From NCBI RefSeq assembly GCF_900188325.1, contig NZ_FZPD01000003.1, positions 558,001-622,000 on the forward strand: a stretch of DNA of 64,000 nucleotides. Direction: 5' to 3'. Shown piece after piece: positions 1 to 9,170 of the stretch. The DNA is from Ekhidna lutea. GTDB taxonomy: Bacteria; Bacteroidota; Bacteroidia; Cytophagales; Cyclobacteriaceae. The notes beneath the pieces are model-generated. The model worked only from the letters and a program-made list of their open reading frames with translations, searched no databases and was not told where the DNA came from. Each line of letters begins with the position of its first letter. Within the stretch, counting starts at the first letter, position 1. A program made the position numbers and the translations under genes.

Positions 1-552
1 AAAGGAAGAGGATATGTTGGTGCGGACGAAAATAAGCCTGCAGAACAAAATTTCGGATTCATCGCTATTGATTCGGTTTACACGCCAATCAAAAACGTAA
101 AATACAGCGTTGAAAACACAAGGGTAGAGCAGAAAACTGACTATGAGCAGTTAACGCTTGATATCGAAACGGATGGTTCGATTCACCCTGAAAATGCACT
201 AAAAGGTGCAGCTAACATTTTGATTCAGCACTTCATGTTGTTCTCAGATCAGAATATGATCCTTGAGACTCAGGAAGCTGGTGAGCCAGAGCAGGTAGAT
301 GAAGAGTTGCTTCACATGAGAAAGCTACTTAAGACTAATCTGAATGATCTTGATCTTTCAGTTAGAGCTTACAACTGCCTGAAAGCAGCTGATGTTAGAA
401 CCCTTGGTGATTTAGTTTCACTAGAGATTTCTGACATGATGAAATTTAGAAACTTCGGTAAGAAGTCACTTGCTGAGTTAGAGCAATTGGTTTCTGACAA
501 AGGCCTTACCTTCGGTATGGACCTTGGCAAATACAAATTGGAGGAAGAATAA
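1..552 (+). CDS. rpoA: DNA-directed RNA polymerase subunit alpha, 3' part
   Basis: The frame is open from base 1 and ends with TAA at 550-552, so the 5' part lies outside the window. The visible 183 residues hold the end of the N-terminal assembly domain and the whole C-terminal domain. That domain has the RNA-polymerase alpha signature of two helix-hairpin-helix-like stretches ([20 protein letters not shown], then [11 protein letters not shown]). It binds UP elements and activators. The stop codon overlaps the rplQ start by one base, the conserved end of the bacterial ribosomal alpha operon. Identification is secure; only the start is missing. Confidence 0.97.
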   Translation, partial: KGRGYVGADENKPAEQNFGFIAIDSVYTPIKNVKYSVENTRVEQKTDYEQLTLDIETDGSIHPENALKGAANILIQHFMLFSDQNMILETQEAGEPEQVDEELLHMRKLLKTNLNDLDLSVRAYNCLKAADVRTLGDLVSLEISDMMKFRNFGKKSLAELEQLVSDKGLTFGMDLGKYKLEEE

Positions 553-1169
553 TGAGACACGGAAAGAAATTTAATCACCTTGGTAGAAAGACCGCTCACA
601 GAAGTGCGATGCTTTCTAATATGGCTTCTTCTCTTATCATGCATAAGAGAATCAATACGACTGTAGCGAAAGCGAAAGCGTTGAGAAAGTATATTGAGCC
701 AATTCTTACCAAGTCTAAGACAGATGATACGCACTCAAGAAGAGTGGCATTCTCTTACCTTCAGGACAAAGAATCTGTAACTGAGCTTTTCTCTACTGTA
801 GCTGAGAAGATAGCTAGCCGACCAGGCGGGTATACCAGAATCATCAAAACAGGTGCAAGACTGGGTGATAATGCAGAGATGTGCATGATGGAGTTAGTAG
901 ACTTTAATGAGTTGATGCTAAGCGAAAGCGGTGAAGCGAAAGCGAAGACAAGAAGATCCAGAAGAGGTGGAAAAAGCAAAGCAAAGACTGAAGCTCCTAA
1001 AGCTGATGTAGCTGAAGTTAAAGAAGAAGCAACCGCGGAGGTAGTAGAAGAAGTGAAGGAAGAAAAGAAAGCTGAGGAAGTAGAAGTAAAGGCAGAGGAG
1101 ACTGAAGCAAAAGCGGAAGAAACAGAAAAGAAAGAGGAGTCTAAAGAGGAAAAGAAGAAAGAGGATTAA
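552..1169 (+). CDS. rplQ: 50S ribosomal protein L17 with long charged C-terminal tail
   Basis: Large-subunit ribosomal protein L17. Residues 1-117 are the conserved core, starting [13 protein letters not shown] with the typical ARPGGYTRI-like turn (here [13 protein letters not shown] near residue 90). The start ATG overlaps the rpoA stop, so translation is probably coupled. Bacterial L17 is usually 115-130 residues; this one is 205. The extra ~85 residues are almost only K, E, A and V with KAEE-type repeats. Such tails occur on Bacteroidota L17 and are probably disordered. A strong terminator follows directly. Confidence 0.97.
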   Translation: MRHGKKFNHLGRKTAHRSAMLSNMASSLIMHKRINTTVAKAKALRKYIEPILTKSKTDDTHSRRVAFSYLQDKESVTELFSTVAEKIASRPGGYTRIIKTGARLGDNAEMCMMELVDFNELMLSESGEAKAKTRRSRRGGKSKAKTEAPKADVAEVKEEATAEVVEEVKEEKKAEEVEVKAEETEAKAEETEKKEESKEEKKKED

Positions 1170-1193
1170 GATTGAAGACTCTCAAAAAATATA

Positions 1194-1227
1194 AAGCCAT
1201 CGGTCGATTTGACTGATGGCTTTTTTA
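1194..1227 (+). terminator. Intrinsic terminator of the rpoA-rplQ operon
   Basis: A 12-base arm (AAGCCATCGGTC) pairs with GACTGATGGCTT across a 5-base loop and runs into six T. It lies 25 bases after the rplQ stop and just before carA, so it closes the ribosomal operon. Confidence 0.9.
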
Positions 1228-1242
1228 TTGTCTAATCCATAT

Positions 1243-1250
1243 TATTTTTG
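1243..1250 (+). promoter_or_regulatory. Bacteroidota -7 element upstream of carA
   Basis: TATTTTTG fits the Bacteroidota -7 consensus TAnnTTTG. It ends 9 bases before the carA ATG at 1260, so the transcript would have almost no leader. No clear TTTG -33 box is seen at the right spacing, where the terminator T-tract lies. Moderate support only. Confidence 0.5.
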
Positions 1251-1259
1251 CATCCCAGT

Positions 1260-3643
<2,384 letters not shown>

Positions 3644-3669
3644 ACTCAAGAATCTAGCATAAAATATTT

Positions 3670-3697
3670 AAGGCTTCCGAAAGGAGGCCTTTTTTTG
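3670..3697 (+). terminator. Intrinsic terminator after eno
   Basis: AAGGCTTCC pairs with GGAGGCCTT (one G-T pair) across a GAAA tetraloop and is followed by seven T. It ends the carA-eno unit. Confidence 0.9.
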
Positions 3698-3710
3698 TTT
3701 TTATACATGA

Positions 3711-3741
3711 GTTGTTCCACCACTCAAAGTGGTTGGACGAC
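3711..3741 (-). terminator. Hairpin at the 3' end of the minus-strand VOC gene
   Basis: Arms of 14 bases (3711-3724 and 3728-3741) pair around a CAA loop with two wobbles and one mismatch. The hairpin touches the stop codon of the VOC gene. It lacks a clear T-tract on the minus strand, so it may be a weak terminator or an RNA-stabilising hairpin. Confidence 0.45.
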
Positions 3742-4107
3742 CTACACATCCTGAACAATAAAAATAGCGTTGCGGTTAAGGTCGTAAAACCCAAACTCAT
3801 GTGTGCCCCAGGGAGTGTTCATTCTTAGCTTTTCTTTTTGGATGGTGCCACGTTTCACGAACTCATCCACATACGTGTGAATGTCCGAAACAAAGATTTT
3901 CATCACTGAAGGGAAGACCGGATCATCTTCGTTTGCATGATGAAACTGCAAATGAAATTCCAGGTTATCCCGTTGTAGTCCTACGTACCCATCATCGCCA
4001 AACGCATACTTAAAACCGGTGTATTTTTCATACCATTCCAGGTCACGTTTGATATTATCAGTAGAAAGAACAGGAATGATCTGTAAAGGGGAGAGTGATT
4101 GAGTCAT
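3742..4107 (-). CDS. VOC (glyoxalase/bleomycin-resistance fold) family protein
   Basis: A 121-residue protein of one VOC domain. It starts with the usual beta strand PLQIIPVLSTDNIKRDLEWYE and continues KYTGFKYAFGDDGYVGLQRDNLEFHLQF. The C-terminal strand FGFYDLNRNAIFIVQDV closes the fold. It resembles the bleomycin-binding-protein branch, whose members work as dimers and bind ligands or metal. The substrate cannot be inferred. The start lies 6 bases after the stop of the upstream TPR lipoprotein gene, so the two may share a transcript. Confidence 0.8.
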   Translation of the reverse strand: MTQSLSPLQIIPVLSTDNIKRDLEWYEKYTGFKYAFGDDGYVGLQRDNLEFHLQFHHANEDDPVFPSVMKIFVSDIHTYVDEFVKRGTIQKEKLRMNTPWGTHEFGFYDLNRNAIFIVQDV

Positions 4108-4113
4108 TTTGAT

Positions 4114-5082
4114 TTAATTATTACTACTAAAAGAAGCGAAAGCATTTTCGTAGTTTTTGTATCCTTTCTTCTTGGCTATCTCGAGTCCTTTAGTAAGGAA
4201 TTTTTCGGATAGCTCATCTTCATTTAAAGCTGTGTACAACCTCGCCAGGTAGTAATAGCTTCTGCAAAGGATTATGCCATGATTAAGCTCTTCAGAGATG
4301 TATTGTGCTCGCTTGAAGAATTCTTCTGCTGTTTCAAAATCATTGCGATCGAAATAAAAAAGGCCAAGATTACATAAAGCATGAGCTTCCGTGTAATTCT
4401 TATTTAACTTTTTAGCTAGTTCGTAGGCACGCTTATAATGGAACAATGCAGAATCTAGCTGTCCGAGTTCTTCAAGGTCTGAAGCTGTGTGAATATCATT
4501 TCTGATAATTCCGGCCGTGTCAGCTGCATTGATTGATATTTCAAGGCCTCTATTAAAATTAGCCAGACTCTTTTCTACTTCTCCCTGAATTTGTAAGATT
4601 GATCCTGATCGGTAAAGTACCTGTGAAATTAGCGACTGATCTTTGCTTTTTTCTGCATAAAACATTGCCGAGTCAAGTAAAGGGATAGCTTGATCCAATG
4701 CTTCTTCCACTTTAAAGTAGCTCCAGCTTAAATATTTCAGATCACCAATCCCATATAGCGCCCAACCTTTGAAATTTGGATATTTATGTATCTCAGGGTG
4801 GGATAAGATACGATTGAAGTAGACATCCGCTGAATCATACTTTTCGCTAAAGCGAAAATTTTCTCCCTTCTTTAAAAGGTAAAAGAGCTGATCATGAGCG
4901 GAAATATTCGGATTTCGAAGCTCGATGCTTGCTATCCTGATAGACTCATTCCAATTTCCCTGGATAAAAAGATCGGTTACAATTTCTTTGTAATCACTAG
5001 CATATTCGGTGGGATTTTGGTTGGAAGAGCAGGATATAAGTGTCAACAATAATGTTGCGAAAGGTAAGGTCATGATTCTCAT
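4114..5082 (-). CDS. TPR-repeat lipoprotein
   Basis: A 322-residue exported protein with a lipoprotein signal (MRIMTLPFATLLLTLISCSS; lipobox Cys at about residue 18). The rest is helical tetratricopeptide repeats; clear units include the stretch from LGQLDSALFHYKRAYELAKK to NRNDFETAEEFFKRAQYISEE and DELSEKFLTKGLEIAKK. TPR arrays bind peptides or partner proteins. Related architecture is found in the sensor part of Bacteroidota TPR kinases, but no kinase or DNA-binding domain is present here. The partner is unknown. Confidence 0.8.
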   Translation of the reverse strand: MRIMTLPFATLLLTLISCSSNQNPTEYASDYKEIVTDLFIQGNWNESIRIASIELRNPNISAHDQLFYLLKKGENFRFSEKYDSADVYFNRILSHPEIHKYPNFKGWALYGIGDLKYLSWSYFKVEEALDQAIPLLDSAMFYAEKSKDQSLISQVLYRSGSILQIQGEVEKSLANFNRGLEISINAADTAGIIRNDIHTASDLEELGQLDSALFHYKRAYELAKKLNKNYTEAHALCNLGLFYFDRNDFETAEEFFKRAQYISEELNHGIILCRSYYYLARLYTALNEDELSEKFLTKGLEIAKKKGYKNYENAFASFSSNN

Positions 5083-5155
5083 AATACCATTTTTCTACGG
5101 ATTAGAGATCATGAATGTTTGCTGGCCGAAACATTCATGAGATGATCAAGAAATT

Positions 5156-6541
5156 CTATTTTGAGTTTAGTTCATCCAGATCAGCCTGAAGCCGTTCATT
5201 CCCCAGTGCCCTACTAGTCAGTTGATACATTCGGTCATTTGGGCCATCTTCCCCTAATAGAAGATTAGCTGCCAGGAGTCCATAAGTCATGGTTCCTTTC
5301 GCTCCAACCCCTGACATTCCACCTACGAGCACGGCATTCTGGTCAAATGAGCCATCAGGGAAAGGTAAATTCACCGCATAAGGAACTTCGGTTTTTGTAA
5401 GGGAATACACACACGAATAGCCGCTGTGAAATTCAATATCCTCTTTCTGAAGATTGAAATCGTTCATTTGAAGGTACTCAATTGTTTCATGGATGCTCCA
5501 TTCCATTTCCTCATTTGACAATGACAGTTTCCACACATTGTCCAGATCGGAGATCGGCGCTCTTTTAAAATGTCCACCAACTTTAAGGATCGGCACCTCA
5601 TCTGTATCGAATTGCTCAATCATTGAATAGAATAATTCATCGTGAAGCTTGATGATCGGGTAGCCAGCGAGGAGCTTGCTCTTTTGTTCATCACTCCATC
5701 TATTATAAACAGTCGGTTTGATCTTGAGGAAAGCCAGAAACAATCGCTTGGGTGTGATTAACTGATCAATGACTGGAGCGATATCATTTAACAATCTTCC
5801 ATTGTATGGTCCTGCCGCTGCAACAATCCTTGAAGCTTCTATGACCACTTCAGTTTGGTTCTTAGCATCAAAGATTGCGAGCTGGTATCCCTGATCTGTT
5901 CGTTTAAGCTGCTTTACTTTTCGATTATATCGTACTTCATTTCCGGTAAGGGAAATGGCTCTATGCAGCTTTTCAATCAAAGCACGTGGATTTATCGTTC
6001 CCGAGTATTTTCGATACTCGCGGATTGTTTGCAATGAATCAGACAGGTTTAAGCCGAATTTTCTTTTGGCAGTCTTGGAATCCGGTGCGAATGCAATACT
6101 ATCGCCTGATGGCTGAGCCAGGGTGTCCGCTTTATCAAGGTTGAATACCGCGATACCCTCAGATGTCTTAGGGTAAAAAAGATAAGTAACCGGACTTGTT
6201 CTGTAAATATCTTCCATGGAATGAGCGTTCGGCTCCTTCTCATTCAGGAAGTCAATAAGCTGTTGGGTTTCGCTTATCCCCTGGATTTGCAGGTATGCAA
6301 AGATGTCATCTTGAGGTCCCAGGCTTCTGGAAATACGAGACTCACCAAAGCTGGATCCTGAGGTATAAATGGAGTCTTGCTGCTCAAGCAAAATCACCGA
6401 TTCCCCTTGCAGAGCGAGCTGCCATGCTGTGGCACTGCCCATCAGTCCGCCTCCGATGACAATGGTCGGTTTCATTTCTTGTTTAGCCTGGCAGGAAGAT
6501 AATAAGTGAAATAACAATACGCTTATAATCCAACGAGTCAT
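5156..6541 (-). CDS. Lipoprotein-type FAD-dependent amine oxidase (sarcosine oxidase-like)
   Basis: A 461-residue DAO-family flavoprotein. After a lipoprotein signal (lipobox LLSSC, Cys at residue 17) comes the dinucleotide-binding motif TIVIGGGLMGSATAW and the LLEQ strand end. The motif SCVYSLT near residue 377 aligns with the CMYT region that carries the covalent flavin cysteine of monomeric sarcosine/N-methyltryptophan oxidases. The C-terminal GGMSGVGAKGTMTYG is the second FAD loop. Family enzymes oxidise secondary amines to imines and release H2O2. A lipid-anchored form is unusual because relatives are cytosolic. The substrate is unknown. Confidence 0.82.
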   Translation of the reverse strand: MTRWIISVLLFHLLSSCQAKQEMKPTIVIGGGLMGSATAWQLALQGESVILLEQQDSIYTSGSSFGESRISRSLGPQDDIFAYLQIQGISETQQLIDFLNEKEPNAHSMEDIYRTSPVTYLFYPKTSEGIAVFNLDKADTLAQPSGDSIAFAPDSKTAKRKFGLNLSDSLQTIREYRKYSGTINPRALIEKLHRAISLTGNEVRYNRKVKQLKRTDQGYQLAIFDAKNQTEVVIEASRIVAAAGPYNGRLLNDIAPVIDQLITPKRLFLAFLKIKPTVYNRWSDEQKSKLLAGYPIIKLHDELFYSMIEQFDTDEVPILKVGGHFKRAPISDLDNVWKLSLSNEEMEWSIHETIEYLQMNDFNLQKEDIEFHSGYSCVYSLTKTEVPYAVNLPFPDGSFDQNAVLVGGMSGVGAKGTMTYGLLAANLLLGEDGPNDRMYQLTSRALGNERLQADLDELNSK

Positions 6542-6593
6542 ATGGAAAGATAAAGCATTTGTAGAAGGGATAATGTATTGTATTGGGCCCTAC

Positions 6594-6675
6594 TCACTAT
6601 TTCGGTTCGTGGGGACATGAACCGTGGCATGGAGCTATTGTTTGTGTCTTCATAAACCACTATTTCGTTCGTGCG
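6594..6675. repeat. Intergenic imperfect direct repeat and hairpin
   Basis: CACTATTTCGGTTCGTG at about 6595 recurs as CACTATTTCGTTCGTG at about 6658 with one base deleted. The first copy also forms a 9-bp hairpin (CGGTTCGTG 6603-6611 with CATGAACCG 6616-6624). The repeats lie between the nuclease-helicase gene and the flavin oxidase gene and could be a regulatory or insertion-junction sequence. Confidence 0.4.
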
Positions 6676-6701
6676 GTATAGAATTGAGGCAATGGTGTTA
6701 G

Positions 6702-8642
6702 TTAAATTTCTTTAATTCCAATCTTCTTTAAGAAGTTAAATGTTCCGTCATAGAAGTTGGCTGGTCGTGTTGGGTCGGTTGAAGAGCCTTCTGGTATATA
6801 AATCACCATTCCTTGCCTTGCCCTTGTAAGTAGTACTCTATAAGCGTTCAGTTTATAGGCTCGATCAATTTCTTTGTTTATGTTCATCCATTTTGTTCCC
6901 TTGAAATTCTGGAAATTCCATTCGGAGTTATGATAGAGATCTCCATCCCAAGCGACAATTGCCCAGTCTATTTCTAACCCTTGGATATCGAATTCAGTGG
7001 CCACTTCTTCAAGGAAGTTAGAAGATCTGACATCTTCCTTTGGATTTAAGAACCAGTTTGGTGGTTCAATTTCGTTTTTAGCATGAATGCCAAGCGGTAT
7101 TAACCGCTTGGCTCCTGACGAGCATATCAATCCAATACGTTCATTTCCACGAGCAATCCTTCTTATCCATGCTTTGGCTTTGTCAAGGTCACGTGTCAAT
7201 TTGATTGGGTAGTCCTGAATTAGCTGATTATGAAGAATTTGAGCAATTTTTAGATTACCATCTAAAACTGAGTGAACAAGATCTGATACTTTTTCTGATC
7301 GGAATGATCTTACAGAAACTGCTAGATGCAAATCTGTCATTGAGTTGGAATTTCGATGCATCCATTCTTTTAGCTCATCAGACTTCAGGTAGTCATTATT
7401 GTTTGCTATTAGTTCTGAATGATATATGTTCCACTCTGAATAGTGTGCTTTCAGTGCTGAAATCCATTCTTCCAGACCAGCTTCACCGGTGTTAATTTCT
7501 TGTCCACCTCCAATTAAGCAAACGATAGTGCACCAGTCATCATGTCTGTCTAAAATACTTATTAGAAAATCTGGCTCAGACATTTCAAAATCAGTATTAC
7601 CTCTACGTCGCATAAATGAAGACGATTTCTCTTTAGTCCAGGCTCTTTGCGCTTCATCAAATACAACTACTTTCTCAACTGGAGCACGATCCGACAGAAG
7701 AGCTTCATCTCTAAAATGATGAATATTTTGAATGAAAGCATTGGCCTTTTGGCATGCTTCTCTTTTTGTAATGTCAGAATTGCTTGATTCATCTCTAGCC
7801 AATGCTTCCCTAAGAACTTGTACAAGAGGCCCATTCCCTGAAAGAAAGACAGCATTTTCATTTTCGTCTGCTTTCATTCTTTCATTAGCAATATTCAAAC
7901 CTGCGAGCGTTTTACCAGCGCCGGGAACGCCAGTTATGAAGCATATGGATTTCTTATTATTGGCTTTAGAATCCTCAATTATTTGAGAAATACTGTCGCT
8001 TGTTCTGGAAAGGTTGATTGCGCCAGAGTCAGAGCGAGAAATTTCTTGAACATTATGTCCTTTGTATAAAGCCTGAGCTGCTTCTACAATTGTAGGTGTT
8101 GGCTGGTATCTTGAGTTAGACCAAATATTAGGATCAATTACGGTAGAGTTCTCTCGAATTTGTTCAATAGCTGCTCTTATATTAGTTGAGTTACAGAGAA
8201 TCGGTTGAAAAAGTGAGTCTTCAAATTTTTGAATTTCAATGTCAACTGAATTGGCTTTAGAAGAAATTAATATTGGAATCAAATCCTTGTCGTGACTGCC
8301 CTCATGAAAGTTTTTCAGATCGAGAGCATAATCCAAAACTTGATCAATGGCATGGTTAGGATAGGACTTCTCACCAATTTTAAATTCAAGGATTAAAATT
8401 GAATTCCCTGCGATCACAACATTATCAACTCTTTTCCCCATTCTAGGGATTGCAAACTCGAAGAAAATATGCCCATTAATTGAGTTCAGTTGATCTTTCA
8501 GAATTTCAATTTGTTGCCTCCAAGCATTCTTTTGAAGTTCGCCTAGGTCGAAACCATGATTAATTGCTAGTTCGCCAATTATCCGGGAGTTGTTGTCCGA
8601 AAGAAAGTCTGAAATTGAATTGGAGTAATATGATCTGTTCAT
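6702..8642 (-). CDS. PD-(D/E)XK nuclease-like plus DUF2075 SF1 helicase protein
   Basis: A 646-residue protein with two parts. Residues about 55-130 look like a PD-(D/E)XK nuclease fold (RVDNVVI with D73, then ILEFKIG with E86 and K88). Residues 230-640 are a DUF2075/Schlafen-type superfamily-1 helicase: Walker A GVPGAGKT at 238-245, Walker B FDEAQ with DEAQ at 329-332, a motif-III-like GGGQE ending at 382, QGLE at 554-557, and motif VI YRVLLTRARQG at 601-611. It stands alone between unrelated genes and appears richer in A/T than they are. Nuclease-helicases of this type often occur in defence or mobile regions; a role in phage resistance is inference. Confidence 0.8.
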   Translation of the reverse strand: MNRSYYSNSISDFLSDNNSRIIGELAINHGFDLGELQKNAWRQQIEILKDQLNSINGHIFFEFAIPRMGKRVDNVVIAGNSILILEFKIGEKSYPNHAIDQVLDYALDLKNFHEGSHDKDLIPILISSKANSVDIEIQKFEDSLFQPILCNSTNIRAAIEQIRENSTVIDPNIWSNSRYQPTPTIVEAAQALYKGHNVQEISRSDSGAINLSRTSDSISQIIEDSKANNKKSICFITGVPGAGKTLAGLNIANERMKADENENAVFLSGNGPLVQVLREALARDESSNSDITKREACQKANAFIQNIHHFRDEALLSDRAPVEKVVVFDEAQRAWTKEKSSSFMRRRGNTDFEMSEPDFLISILDRHDDWCTIVCLIGGGQEINTGEAGLEEWISALKAHYSEWNIYHSELIANNNDYLKSDELKEWMHRNSNSMTDLHLAVSVRSFRSEKVSDLVHSVLDGNLKIAQILHNQLIQDYPIKLTRDLDKAKAWIRRIARGNERIGLICSSGAKRLIPLGIHAKNEIEPPNWFLNPKEDVRSSNFLEEVATEFDIQGLEIDWAIVAWDGDLYHNSEWNFQNFKGTKWMNINKEIDRAYKLNAYRVLLTRARQGMVIYIPEGSSTDPTRPANFYDGTFNFLKKIGIKEI

Positions 8643-8684
8643 AGAGTTTTAACGAGCAGCAAAAATTACCGCCGACATTAATGT

Positions 8685-8702
8685 AAACGCCATACGGCGT
8701 TT
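8685..8702. repeat. Perfect 7-bp inverted repeat upstream of the nuclease-helicase gene
   Basis: AAACGCC and GGCGTTT flank ATAC. It lies 43 bases upstream of the minus-strand nuclease-helicase start and about 95 bases upstream of the divergent blaI gene. It could be an operator for the helicase gene. There is no T-tract, so a terminator is less likely. Confidence 0.45.
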
Positions 8703-8746
8703 ATCTACCTTTCAAATATAGCGGCTTTAAGTACTTAAAATAACAT

Positions 8747-8784
8747 AACTATAAAAATAGTTGTATAATTATAATTATAGTTAT
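8747..8784. promoter_or_regulatory. AT-rich dyad operator array of the BlaI-type repressor
   Basis: AACTAT-AAAA-ATAGTT (8747-8762) is a perfect dyad. The 16-base palindrome TATAATTATAATTATA (8764-8779) follows at once, then another GTTAT. These lie 12-50 bases upstream of the repressor start. BlaI/MecI repressors bind such dyads near their own promoters, so autoregulation is likely. The site assignment is inferred from position and symmetry. Confidence 0.6.
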
Positions 8785-8795
8785 AGTATTGCTAT

Positions 8796-9170
8796 ATGAA
8801 GGAATTGACCAAAGCAGAAGAACAACTCATGCAGATCCTATGGGGGCTGGAAAAAGCCTACCTCAAGGATATTGTAGAGCAGTATCCGGACCCGGCACCT
8901 GCGTACACCACCATTTCTACAGTAGTGAACGTATTGGTGAAAAAGGGATTCATCGGATTTGAAACGCATGGGAAGTCAAGGGAATATTCCCCGCTGATCT
9001 CAAAGGAGAAGTACACCCGCCAGTCCATGAATGGGCTGATGAGCAGCTTTTTCGATAATTCTGCTAAGCAATTCGCTTCATTTTTTGCCAGTCAGAAGGA
9101 CTTGTCCATGGAGGAGCTACAGGAAATCAGAAAACTGATAGATGAACAAATAAAGCAGCGAGAGGCATGA
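8796..9170 (+). CDS. BlaI/MecI/CopY-family transcriptional repressor
   Basis: A 124-residue penicillinase-repressor family protein. The N-terminal winged helix reads LTKAEEQLMQILWGLEKAYLKDI and then YTTISTVVNVLVKKGFI, matching the family's recognition helix. The C-terminal half is the helical dimer domain (MEELQEIRKLIDEQIKQ). In the classic system a signal from the BlaR1 sensor leads to repressor cleavage and derepression. Its end overlaps the start of the M56 fusion gene by 4 bases (ATGA), so the pair is one translation-coupled unit. Confidence 0.92.
   Translation: MKELTKAEEQLMQILWGLEKAYLKDIVEQYPDPAPAYTTISTVVNVLVKKGFIGFETHGKSREYSPLISKEKYTRQSMNGLMSSFFDNSAKQFASFFASQKDLSMEELQEIRKLIDEQIKQREA

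Noticed and set aside
1248-1259. TTG start for carA
   Set aside because: It overlaps the -7 promoter element and adds four residues not expected for the family; ATG 1260 fits better.
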